Shown here: positions 51,427 to 58,383 of the stretch, in pieces | Numbering within the stretch: the first letter of the stretch is position 1 | How the letters are laid out: the number at the start of each line of letters is the position of its first letter | The notes under the pieces: model-generated | Database searches by the model: none | What the model was told of the DNA's origin: nothing | What the model saw: the letters and a program-made list of their open reading frames with translations, nothing else | Source of the DNA: Bacillota bacterium | GTDB lineage: Bacteria; Bacillota; Limnochordia; Limnochordales; DUMU01 | DNA: 58,507 bases | Direction of reading: 5' to 3' | Assembly: GCA_012839805.1 (NCBI GenBank) | Contig: DUMU01000028.1 | Span: 1 to 58,507 of the forward strand | Position numbers and translations under genes: made by a program

Positions 51427-51681
51427 TATGGCGCGCAAGTCTTGATGGCCCTTCCTGACCGATACGGCTCATGCATGCAGGTGACCAGCCGGCCCCTCTC
51501 GTAGACTGCTCATCAGCCACCGAACGTGCGAAATGTTTAGGCAAAGAGCGTGAGTAGCAACAGTCCCTTCCGCAAGTGGCCCGCCGTCTGAACGCTGTAG
51601 CTCGCAGCGCGCCGAGATCCGATGTCGCGCCACTATCTGCTAGTGCCTCGATAAACTTCCTCGTCTGTTCAAGAAGGAGTC

Positions 51682-51771
51682 ATGACAGTAACGACGAATT
51701 ACAAAAAAGATTCAGGAAGTATCCGCGTGTCGGAGGGAAGGGAAGGCGCGTCGACGAAGGGGAGCGTGTGA
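51682..51771 (+). CDS. Possible 29-residue leader or small peptide
   Basis: ATG 51682 follows AAGGAG, although the spacing is only 2-3 bases. The peptide is Lys/Ser/Gly-rich and starts MTVTTNYKKDSGSIRVSEG. Its TGA stop (51769-51771) ends 2 bases before the ATG of the nucleotidyltransferase, so it could couple translation of that gene. It has no cysteine and does not resemble the precursor peptide further down. It may be chance. Confidence 0.3.
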   Translation: MTVTTNYKKDSGSIRVSEGREGASTKGSV

Positions 51772-51773
51772 GG

Positions 51774-53012
51774 ATGGAACCTCAAATCGCTCACCATCAG
51801 GAAACGGACCGACCGGCCAAAGGTCATCCAGAGTGGTTCCCTTGGTGCCTACCATGTGAGGCCCAGAGCGATCTTCCTGCCGAGGACGTCAGTGAAAGCG
51901 CCCACCAACTTCTGGCCTGGGCCGTTCGTCAGAGAACAAGCACCATTGTCAGTTACAACTTGTTGCGTGCGCCCTTCGCAATCCGGCCGGATGTACGGGC
52001 ACTGTGCTGGGCCTATACAGCAAATGCCCGAAGAGTCTGGGCTGCCTACGTGCGGCAGGTAGGGGCAGTAGCAGATACTCTGTCTCAAGCCGGGTGTAAC
52101 TGGGTCCTCCTCAAAGGAGCTGCGTTTGCAGCCACAGCTTATCCGGAACCGTGGTTACGAATCTGCGGTGATATCGACGTACTGGTGGCAGCAGATGAGC
52201 TGGAGTTGGCCCATGAAGCTCTAGTCCAGCAAGATTTTCGGCAGGACCAGGAATATGATATTCGAGCTTTGGCCAGAAAGGTTCGGGCGGGGCGCGCCCG
52301 GCTCCAACATTTACCCCCCTACTTCCGGCCTACGGGGGATTCGATCCTACCTGGCATCACAGTGGAAGTTCACCACCGATTGACTACAGCCGCAGAGCCT
52401 TATAGCCTTCCAGGAGACGATGTCCTTTCGGGAGCTATGCTCCTACAGATTGGCGAGGGACCCTTTCGGATTCCCAGACCCGAGATGACCCTCCTTGTTG
52501 CGGTGAGTCACGCTTACAGGCATGCCCGTTCGCTGAATGCGATCATTCAGGGTGAGGATTTCCGTATGGGTCGTTTTGTGGATGTGGTGCAGTTGTTGCG
52601 GCACTATGGTCACTGTTTGAACGGAGAGGAAGTCTTAAAAGTCGCCCAGAGGAATCGCTTGGAGCCGGCGTTGGCCTTTGTACGAACGGTAGTTGATGAA
52701 TGCTTTGGTCGGCAACCCTGGCCCGCGGCGTTCGACCGTTTACAGGATCATCCTAGCGTGGCGCAGACAATCGCAGACGCGACTTTATTCGACCATGAAG
52801 TGGTGATGGGGCAGTGGTCTTTGCCTCCGGCCCAACGGTTTTTTCAGACAGACACCGAACGGTGTTTGGAAGCTCTTCTCGCTTTGTATTCTTACCTACG
52901 TGCGAATAGGAAGCAGGAGATCGCTGCGGAGGACCAACACTTGGACATTGGAGGGCAGGAATTCATTGGGCCTTTTAACCCGGCCTCCCGGTTTTTCGGA
53001 ATGGGAGGATAG
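51774..53012 (+). CDS. Nucleotidyltransferase family protein (NTP_transf_5-like) of RiPP cluster
   Basis: A 412-residue protein. Residues about 100-200 have the minimal nucleotidyltransferase pattern WVLLKGAAFAATAYPEPWLR followed by GDIDVLV, with the catalytic pair Asp133/Asp135. VEVHHRL farther on fits the third carboxylate region. This family (uncharacterised nucleotidyltransferase) recurs in RiPP clusters beside PqqD-like proteins, where it is thought to tailor the peptide or a side group with a nucleotide. ATG 51774 is chosen with AAGGGGAG 9 bases upstream; the frame itself extends to 51576. It lies two bases before the next gene. Confidence 0.8.
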   Translation: MEPQIAHHQETDRPAKGHPEWFPWCLPCEAQSDLPAEDVSESAHQLLAWAVRQRTSTIVSYNLLRAPFAIRPDVRALCWAYTANARRVWAAYVRQVGAVADTLSQAGCNWVLLKGAAFAATAYPEPWLRICGDIDVLVAADELELAHEALVQQDFRQDQEYDIRALARKVRAGRARLQHLPPYFRPTGDSILPGITVEVHHRLTTAAEPYSLPGDDVLSGAMLLQIGEGPFRIPRPEMTLLVAVSHAYRHARSLNAIIQGEDFRMGRFVDVVQLLRHYGHCLNGEEVLKVAQRNRLEPALAFVRTVVDECFGRQPWPAAFDRLQDHPSVAQTIADATLFDHEVVMGQWSLPPAQRFFQTDTERCLEALLALYSYLRANRKQEIAAEDQHLDIGGQEFIGPFNPASRFFGMGG

Positions 53013-53014
53013 CC

Positions 53015-53383
53015 ATGGACAACGGACTGGTACGGTTCTATGGTTGTTGTTTGGCCCCGGAGCTGGGTCAGCTACGTCCTTCGGGTGGAGAAATTAGGGA
53101 CAACGCGACATTGCACATCGATCCGACACTACAGGAAACAGAAGACCAAGAAGGCTGGACCCACCTCACGAAACCTGGGTGGTTCTTTGGGCTGACCGTC
53201 CAGACGTCGCTGTGGCAGGGCCTCAGAAGAACTTCGGGCCAAACCGTTGGGGATGTGCTCCGCAAGTTCACCCAGGCAGATGGACAGTGCTACCGATCGG
53301 TACTGAGCGCTATTCGTCTCTTAGCGGCATGGCGAGTTTTGTGTGTGACGACCTCCTCCCCGACCTCTGACAACGCCGAGTAG
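53015..53383 (+). CDS. PqqD-like (RiPP recognition element) small protein, divergent
   Basis: A 122-residue protein with GGGAGG before ATG 53015. Residues about 45-105 (LTKPGWFFGLTVQTSLWQGL, SGQTVGDVLRKFTQADGQ, SAIRLLAAWRVLCV) match the PqqD order: a hairpin ending in L-x-x-x-x-x-x-W, then T-V-x-D-V and a final helix. The usual Asn after the Leu is replaced. PqqD domains bind RiPP leader peptides and present them to enzymes. The relationship is by eye and moderately secure. It is immediately downstream of the nucleotidyltransferase and may guide that enzyme. Confidence 0.55.
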   Translation: MDNGLVRFYGCCLAPELGQLRPSGGEIRDNATLHIDPTLQETEDQEGWTHLTKPGWFFGLTVQTSLWQGLRRTSGQTVGDVLRKFTQADGQCYRSVLSAIRLLAAWRVLCVTTSSPTSDNAE

Positions 53384-53583
53384 CAATCACCAGAAGCTAA
53401 GCCCAGAAATCCGACCTATCATGCGCTCGAGTGACAATAAGCTCTAGCGGGGGCGAGACGCGACGAAAAAGGAGATTCATGCGGGAACTGGAACTGTGCC
53501 AATGGATTCGTTGTATCTAGTAGCTGCTGTACATCTCTTGGAAACCACGACGAGCATCGTTGAAAGGAGGCGCGTACTATACA

Positions 53584-53874
53584 ATGACCCCGGAGAATAT
53601 TGCCATCGACAAACAGTTTGTGCTGCGGCAAGACGTCCTTGTTGATCAAATCGGTGACGAATGTGTTGTCTTTGATCCCACCACTAAAATGGTATTCACT
53701 GTAAACCAAACGGGAGCTATGATCATTAACAAGCTAAGGCAACCGCAGTTGATAGCTACCCTAGTTGAATACCTGGCCTCGTGTTCTTCTGCATCCCGCG
53801 ACGTCATTCTTAGGGACTGCGAGGCCTTCCTTGCGATACTGCTTGACAAGGGGTTGGCTACTTGTGTTGAATAA
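53584..53874 (+). CDS. PqqD family leader-binding protein
   Basis: A 96-residue PqqD/RRE domain. The pattern is clear: VLVDQIGDECVVFDPTTKMV (paired strands), FTVNQTGAMIINKLRQPQLI, ATLVEYLASCSSASRDVILR, and DCEAFLAILLDKGLATCVE. It should bind the leader peptide of the precursor at 57971. AAAGGAGG lies 14 bases before ATG 53584; TTG 53560 has no ribosome site. In the 200-base gap before it, a 13-codon frame (53479-53520) with a good AAGGAG is present, perhaps a leader peptide. The gene overlaps the downstream protease gene. Confidence 0.85.
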   Translation: MTPENIAIDKQFVLRQDVLVDQIGDECVVFDPTTKMVFTVNQTGAMIINKLRQPQLIATLVEYLASCSSASRDVILRDCEAFLAILLDKGLATCVE

Positions 53875-54499
53875 AGCGACTCTCCTAAAACACTCATCTC
53901 GTCGGCTCATTCATACCATGTTGAGCAACTGGGGTGTAGTCGCACTAACCTACAGAGGGTGCAGTATGTCCCCCTTGTTCTGGGAGGGACAACGAGTGCT
54001 TGTAACACCACTCCGTCAAGATCCAATAGAAGTTGGCGATTGCGTGGTTTATTGGAGCGATGTACAACAGTGGTTTGTCTTACACCGCGTCGTCAGTGTG
54101 AGCCAACAGAATGATAGACGGGTCATAGTGACTAAAGGAGACGCCTTGCCTTACCAAGACCCTCCAATAGATGACAATCACCTGCTGGGACGGGTGTACA
54201 CCACTGATCTACTGTTCCGGAGAAGCCTTCCGAAGCTTCGCAGCGGACTCACAATACGAGAAGAGGAAGGTGGTGGATTACTCTACGATGTAGCAACTGC
54301 TGACCTCAAGGTTCTAAACCGCGCGGGATTCGTGGTTTGCCGGTGCCTAACGCAGGGAATGGCGCCGGCAGACATAGTTGTGGAGTTAGCGAAATCCTTT
54401 CCTGGGGTTAGTGCTGAAAGGCTAGTTGGAGATTTGGATGCTTTTCTGAGTAAGATGTCAGAACGTGGATTGGTTCAATGGGAGGATGTTGGATGCTAA
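53864..54499 (+). CDS. S24/S26 signal-peptidase-like protease fused to PqqD domain
   Basis: About 211 residues in two domains. Residues 25-115 match the SipW/ER-type signal peptidase fold: YRGCSMSP with nucleophile Ser34, VGDCVVYW, FVLHRVV with His74 in place of the usual Lys, and VTKGDAL with Asp93. Residues about 125-211 are a PqqD-like leader-binding domain (GGGLLYDVATADLKVLNRAG, APADIVVELAKSFPG, LDAFLSKMSERGLVQW). No membrane helix is present, unlike normal signal peptidases. The likely job is cutting the leader from the modified peptide inside the cell. GTG 53864 overlaps the pqqD stop and has AAGGGG upstream; TTG 53867 and ATG 53918 are alternatives. Confidence 0.8.
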   Translation: MLNKATLLKHSSRRLIHTMLSNWGVVALTYRGCSMSPLFWEGQRVLVTPLRQDPIEVGDCVVYWSDVQQWFVLHRVVSVSQQNDRRVIVTKGDALPYQDPPIDDNHLLGRVYTTDLLFRRSLPKLRSGLTIREEEGGGLLYDVATADLKVLNRAGFVVCRCLTQGMAPADIVVELAKSFPGVSAERLVGDLDAFLSKMSERGLVQWEDVGC

Positions 54500-55539
54500 G
54501 TGCGCCGATTGTCGTCTCTATAGCGATCACTTCTAGGTGTAACCTTAGGTGCCTTCATTGTTCGGCATCGGCTGGGGAGGGGCTGGGCGTACCCGATTTA
54601 GGGCGGGAGGAGTGGCTGGAAGTGATTCGGGAGTTGGCTCGCAGCCATGTTTTTGAGATCGTGCTGACTGGCGGTGAGCCACTTATGGTGCCATGGTGGG
54701 TTGACATTGTTAAGGAAGCTGTAAGAGCGGGTATGAGATGTAGTCTGAATACCAACGCTCTTATGGTGACCGAAGCGGTTGTATCAGTCCTTCGGGACAT
54801 TCCGGGCCTTGGTCTGATAACTGTCAGCTTTGATGGCGATGATAGGGACAGTTATGAGAGTCTGCGAGGACAAGGTACATTCGAAAGAGCCGTAGCCGGG
54901 ATAAAGAAACTCGTTAATGCAGGCTTGAGAGTTAGGTTGTTTACCGTGGTAAGTAGGTTGAATGTAGGGCGGCTCCATGGCATAGTTGAGAACGCCAAGG
55001 AACTGGGTGTCGATAGCATCGCCTTAAATTGCTTTTGTCCAGTGTCGGTAGGAAAGAGGCATGAAGCAAAGCTTAGTCTGTCGACAGACGAAGAAGTGCG
55101 TGCTTACCAAGTGGTTTATGCTTTAAGAGAAACGTTTGGCTCGTTTCTAGATGGCTCCTTTGTGAGTAGAGCTTTGCTGTATAAGAAATGGGAGGAAAGA
55201 CACCAGGGTGAGAGGCTCGGTCCGCCAGCCAGGCTGGGTTGTGGCGCTGGGTGGACCACGGTCTCTATCCGGCCAGATGGGGAAATCGTGCCGTGCGATA
55301 TGATGTGGGATGCTCCCTGTGGGCATGTGCTTAGAGACGGCTTTGCAAAAGTATGGAGATCATCTGAACTCCTCGGAAGAATGCGATCCCTCCGCAATAT
55401 GACTACAGCCGACATTGAGGTTTGCCGCCGGTGCCGGGTGAATGACTTGTGTTCGGGAGGCTGTAGAGCGGTGGCGTGGGCCCATGGGGATTTGTTTGGT
55501 GGTGGCCATGGTTGCCCAATTGCTGCTGGAGTTTACTAA
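54493..55539 (+). CDS. Radical SAM/SPASM peptide maturase A
   Basis: A 348-residue radical SAM enzyme. The SAM-cluster motif is Cys16-x3-Cys20-x2-Cys23 (TSRCNLRCLHC). EIVLTGGEPLM is the GGE loop, and ITVSFDGDDRDSYESLRGQG is typical of peptide-modifying members. The C-terminal SPASM region has auxiliary-cluster cysteines: LGCGAGWTTVSIRPDGEIVP, CDMM, CGHV, VCRRCRVNDLCSGGCRA and GCP. Such enzymes form thioether, C-C or C-O crosslinks in RiPPs. GGGAGG stands 7 bases before ATG 54493, which overlaps the protease stop. It probably acts on the precursor with a PqqD partner. Confidence 0.9.
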   Translation: MLSAPIVVSIAITSRCNLRCLHCSASAGEGLGVPDLGREEWLEVIRELARSHVFEIVLTGGEPLMVPWWVDIVKEAVRAGMRCSLNTNALMVTEAVVSVLRDIPGLGLITVSFDGDDRDSYESLRGQGTFERAVAGIKKLVNAGLRVRLFTVVSRLNVGRLHGIVENAKELGVDSIALNCFCPVSVGKRHEAKLSLSTDEEVRAYQVVYALRETFGSFLDGSFVSRALLYKKWEERHQGERLGPPARLGCGAGWTTVSIRPDGEIVPCDMMWDAPCGHVLRDGFAKVWRSSELLGRMRSLRNMTTADIEVCRRCRVNDLCSGGCRAVAWAHGDLFGGGHGCPIAAGVY

Positions 55540-55560
55540 ACGCTTGGAGGCTTGCGTACG

Positions 55561-56643
55561 ATGAGTAATCGTTTAGACGAGTTGATTCTTCATGTTACGA
55601 ATAGGTGCAACCTCCGCTGTAAGCATTGTTGGGTGGATGCCGGAGGTGGCAGGCTCGAGGAGCTGGAAACTTCGGACTGGAGGGAGATTGTAAGAAAAGG
55701 CAGCGAGCTAGGCGTACGTGCGGTGAAGGTTACTGGGGGTGAACCCCTGATCAGGAATGATGTGCCTGACCTATTAGGGTACATCCGAGAGTGTGGGATG
55801 ACCCCCGTACTGGAGACGAATGGCAGCCTCGTAACCGACGACATTGCATGCAAGATCGCGAAAGCGCAGCCACTAGTGGTAGCTGTTAGTCTTGACAGTC
55901 CGGATCCTGAGTTCCATGATTGGTTTCGTCAAAGTCCCGGCGCCCACGCTGCTGCTCTCCGCGGTGTGAGGGCCTTGCTGTCAGCTGGAGTCTCCGTTCA
56001 GATTGTGTGCAGTTTATGCCAGCAAAATGTTAGCGCGTGGCGGGAGATGGTAGAGATGGCGGACGCTCTTGGAGTAAACTCAATCAAGCTCAATCCAGTG
56101 ATGCCATTTGGTAGAGCTATGCTTCAGGATGGTATCCAGTTGCTCTCTGTCGAGAATATCATAAGCCTGCATAAAGAAGTAGTAAAGTACGTTAAGTACG
56201 CGCAGATAAAGGTGGGAGTGTCGTACCCGATTCCGCTCGCATTCCGCGGGCTCGATGCCCTTCGGAGGGCCCAACCGGAGTGTAACATCTGTCATAGGCT
56301 AGGCGTCCTGTGCGATGGTAAGTTATCGATTTGCGGAATAGGGCAGACAACGCCTGGATTAGTGCTCGGTCAGTGGGGGCGGACAGAGTTGGAGGAAGCA
56401 ACAGCAGTGCTACCGAGTGACGAAGATCTCATGCGGAGCCTTACAGGCGTGTGTGCTCTCTGCATTCATCGAAAGTTATGCCTTGGCTTCTGCCGCGCAT
56501 TGGCGTTTGCAGTGAGCGGGAATCTAGGTGCGCCATATTTTGTGTGCCAGGAGGCATATAGGCTGGGCTTTTTCCCGACAAACAGGCTAGCCCAAGGTAG
56601 AGCGGCCGCAGGGGACGAGGCGGGCCCCGGCAACTTCCGGTAG
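55561..56643 (+). CDS. Radical SAM/SPASM peptide maturase B
   Basis: A 360-residue enzyme of the same class but clearly different from maturase A. The motif is Cys16-x3-Cys20-x2-Cys23 (TNRCNLRCKHC), with VKVTGGEPLI and VAVSLDSPDPEFHDWFRQSP. The SPASM cysteines are in CNICHRLGVLCDGKLSICGI and VCALCIHRKLCLGFC. GGAGG is 10 bases before ATG 55561; TTG 55552 is too near it. Two distinct maturases in one operon suggest two types of crosslink or two successive steps on the peptide. The C-terminus ends in a GC-rich Ala/Gly-rich tail. Confidence 0.9.
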   Translation: MSNRLDELILHVTNRCNLRCKHCWVDAGGGRLEELETSDWREIVRKGSELGVRAVKVTGGEPLIRNDVPDLLGYIRECGMTPVLETNGSLVTDDIACKIAKAQPLVVAVSLDSPDPEFHDWFRQSPGAHAAALRGVRALLSAGVSVQIVCSLCQQNVSAWREMVEMADALGVNSIKLNPVMPFGRAMLQDGIQLLSVENIISLHKEVVKYVKYAQIKVGVSYPIPLAFRGLDALRRAQPECNICHRLGVLCDGKLSICGIGQTTPGLVLGQWGRTELEEATAVLPSDEDLMRSLTGVCALCIHRKLCLGFCRALAFAVSGNLGAPYFVCQEAYRLGFFPTNRLAQGRAAAGDEAGPGNFR

Positions 56644-56676
56644 GGACAACCCACTAGTTGTGCAGGAGGCATGCGT

Positions 56677-57639
56677 GTGGGCACGATCGTTGTTTCAGCA
56701 GCTGATATCCGGGTTGGGCTACAGACCCCGTGGGACTGGGATATTGAGCTTCCACCCGCGTGGCAGACTCTGCCAGGCGCGAAGCCAGACCTGATGCTTA
56801 CTGTTAAAGTCTCTCCTCAGCCCAGCCAGGTAGCAGTAGACGAACGGTACATGCACTATCTTGCAGAGCGATATGAACGTTTGCTCGGCAGCAATATTCG
56901 ACCCGAAGCCAGAGAGGAGTGCCTAAGGCGACTCATTTCAAATATGTTATGCCATTTCGGGGCTAATGGTTTCAGTCCCTGGATGGACCGGGTCATCTTG
57001 GCACGTGATACATCGTTTTTTGCCATAGGTGATACATGCGTTTTCGTTCCTCATCGTTGTGAGGAAGGCGAGGCTTATGTTGGACCCACCTCATATATGC
57101 AAATGTTTTATGGTGACTCACGTCCCTTGATTCCGCTGGCCCTCTTCGCCGCCGGTTTTGATGGTCGCTTCTTGTGTATACATGGGGCAGGCGTAGTGGA
57201 TGCCAAGGGCTGCTATGTATTTTATGGGCCAAGTGGTGCTGGGAAGTCTACGGTCTGCAAGTTGTCCGCGGGCATGCAAGTGTTAAGCGACGAATTGGTG
57301 GTTATCCGATCGAGTTCAGACTGTATGATGGCTACGGCTTCGCCGTGGGTACGCAGCTCCTGTTGGTACGCAGCACAGCAGAACTGGTACCCAATAAGAG
57401 CGTTGGTCTCGCTTAAGAAAGCTGAACGTACACGGCTTGTTCCGCTGTCGCCCACTGCAGCACTTGTGCAGGTCGCAACGTGTATGTTCGAGATCGCTTA
57501 CAATGTCGTAAGCGATCTGAATTTGCACAAAAGGGCGTTCGAGAACGCTTGCAGACTGGTGAAAGCGACCAGTTGCTGGCAACTCGAGTTTACGCGCGAT
57601 GGGACGATATGGGACGAAATCAGGAGGGTCTTGCCATAG
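56677..57639 (+). CDS. HPr kinase-like P-loop protein of RiPP cluster
   Basis: A 320-residue protein related to the kinase domain of HPr kinase/phosphorylase. The core is IHGAGVVDAKGCYVFYGPSG with the Walker A GPSGAGKST near residues 184-192, then VLSDELVVI, the position of the catalytic acidic pair. The N-terminal 150 residues are cluster-specific. Homologs in some lasso clusters phosphorylate Ser of the peptide; here the core peptide is rich in Thr and Ser. GTG 56677 is preferred because AGGAGG is 7 bases upstream; ATG 56671 is one base from it. Confidence 0.75.
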   Translation: MGTIVVSAADIRVGLQTPWDWDIELPPAWQTLPGAKPDLMLTVKVSPQPSQVAVDERYMHYLAERYERLLGSNIRPEAREECLRRLISNMLCHFGANGFSPWMDRVILARDTSFFAIGDTCVFVPHRCEEGEAYVGPTSYMQMFYGDSRPLIPLALFAAGFDGRFLCIHGAGVVDAKGCYVFYGPSGAGKSTVCKLSAGMQVLSDELVVIRSSSDCMMATASPWVRSSCWYAAQQNWYPIRALVSLKKAERTRLVPLSPTAALVQVATCMFEIAYNVVSDLNLHKRAFENACRLVKATSCWQLEFTRDGTIWDEIRRVLP

Positions 57640-57653
57640 CATGAGATGATTCT

Positions 57654-57781
57654 CTAGGAGACCGTCCAAGAAATGGCCTTTACTCTGTGCTGATCACTAC
57701 TTGGGGTATGGTTACAGGCCTGGTAGCCCAAGCGGTGATATGGCTAGACACACAAGGACTAATTCTTAGACTGTCTCCTAG
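57654..57781. mobile_element. MITE-like remnant with 17-base inverted ends
   Basis: CTAGGAGACCGTCCAAG (57654-57670) and the reverse complement of 57765-57781 (CTAGGAGACAGTCTAAG) match at 15 of 17 bases. The 128-bp unit has no coding capacity. The GAGAC-x-GTC-x-AAG ends resemble IS256/Mutator-type termini, so it is probably a deletion derivative of such an element. No clear target duplication is visible. Confidence 0.5.
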
Positions 57782-57813
57782 CCAATTGTTGAGAGATGCT
57801 TGATATGTGAGTT

Positions 57814-57851
57814 CTGCACGACGGGGGTCCGGGGTAAAAGTAGTCGTGCAG
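57814..57851. promoter_or_regulatory. Hairpin upstream of precursor gene
   Basis: CTGCACGAC (57814-57822) and GTCGTGCAG (57843-57851) are perfect 9-base arms around a 20-base loop. It lies 120 bases before the precursor start and could be an operator, an attenuator or an mRNA stabiliser. No T-run follows. A weak -10 (TATACC near 57890) is downstream of it. Confidence 0.4.
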
Positions 57852-57970
57852 TTGTAAGGCCGTCACTGTACGGATGCAGCGTTGTGTGGTATACCATGCG
57901 AAGGATTAGTACTTGGCGGGCACCGGGGAGGTATGGAGGTATGAACCTAAGTGGAAAGGAGGGTAGGGAC

Positions 57971-58132
57971 ATGGATCAGAAGACGGAGGTCCAGTACGAG
58001 GCCCCTGCCATTGTTGAAGTTGGGGAGCTGGCTGATGAAGTGCTTGGGGCAACGTGCCGGTCGCCTGGTACCACTCCTACGGGAAGGACCGCCGTGTGTA
58101 ACAACCCAGGCACAACTCCGACTAACCCATAG
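57971..58132 (+). CDS. RiPP precursor peptide with two-repeat core
   Basis: A 53-residue peptide with a strong AAAGGAGG 8 bases before ATG 57971. The leader MDQKTEVQYEAPAIVEVGEL has the Y-x2-P-x-(I/L)-x3-G motif recognised by PqqD-type domains. The core begins around GATC. It contains two copies of one unit: Cys29-RSPGTTPTG and Cys43-NNPGTTPTN, 14 residues apart, ending in Pro53. Each unit has one Cys and several Thr as possible acceptor and donor for radical SAM chemistry. It lies last in the cluster, separated from the kinase-like gene by a mobile-element remnant. Confidence 0.85.
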   Translation: MDQKTEVQYEAPAIVEVGELADEVLGATCRSPGTTPTGRTAVCNNPGTTPTNP

Positions 58133-58254
58133 TGGAGGACTCCCAGTGGATGTTACCCCGAGGTCAGAGCTATGAGCCAGCTGCTGTAAGGAGCTAAGGA
58201 CAACTCCCCGGTGCTCGCCAATACCACGAAAGAGGAGAGGGCGGAGAAGGCAAA

Positions 58255-58383
58255 ATGAGTCCATGCTACTACCCGCGGTACTTACTAGTGCGCTGGGTAG
58301 GCCCCGGGGCTGTCTTGAACGGAATGGCGCGTTCGCAACTTCTGAGATCATGTTGGCAGGCCCAGGACCAGTGCACAAATTGA
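58255..58383 (+). pseudogene. Gene start cut off by IS3-type insertion
   Basis: ATG 58255 follows GGAGAAGG at good spacing. The frame encodes 42 residues (MSPCYYPRYLLVRWVGPGAV and onward, Cys- and Trp-containing), and its stop codon TGA is the first three bases of the insertion sequence terminus at 58381. This strongly suggests an original longer gene interrupted by the element. The remainder should lie beyond the IS, outside this window. Its position directly after the precursor makes it a candidate cluster member such as a transporter or tailoring enzyme. No family is recognisable. Confidence 0.45.

Larger units (their letters stand above)
51206..51681. other. Boundary region between high-GC chromosome and RiPP island
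   Basis: About 475 bases without a convincing gene. Base composition shifts from very GC-rich to more balanced across it. It contains a perfect tandem 12-base repeat and a 13-base palindrome (listed separately) that could belong to an integration junction or the cluster promoter. No tRNA gene or recombinase was found here. Confidence 0.5.

Noticed and set aside
53479-53520. 13-codon frame MRELELCQWIRCI with a good ribosome site as a second precursor peptide
   Set aside because: Too short, no leader motif; at most a translational leader before pqqD.
51774-58132. Reading the RiPP cluster as a lasso peptide locus because of the Y-x2-P leader motif, HprK-like and NTP_transf_5-like genes
   Set aside because: No asparagine-synthetase-like cyclase and no transglutaminase-like B2 protease are present, the core lacks the usual Thr at -2 before a ring Gly, and two SPASM enzymes dominate.
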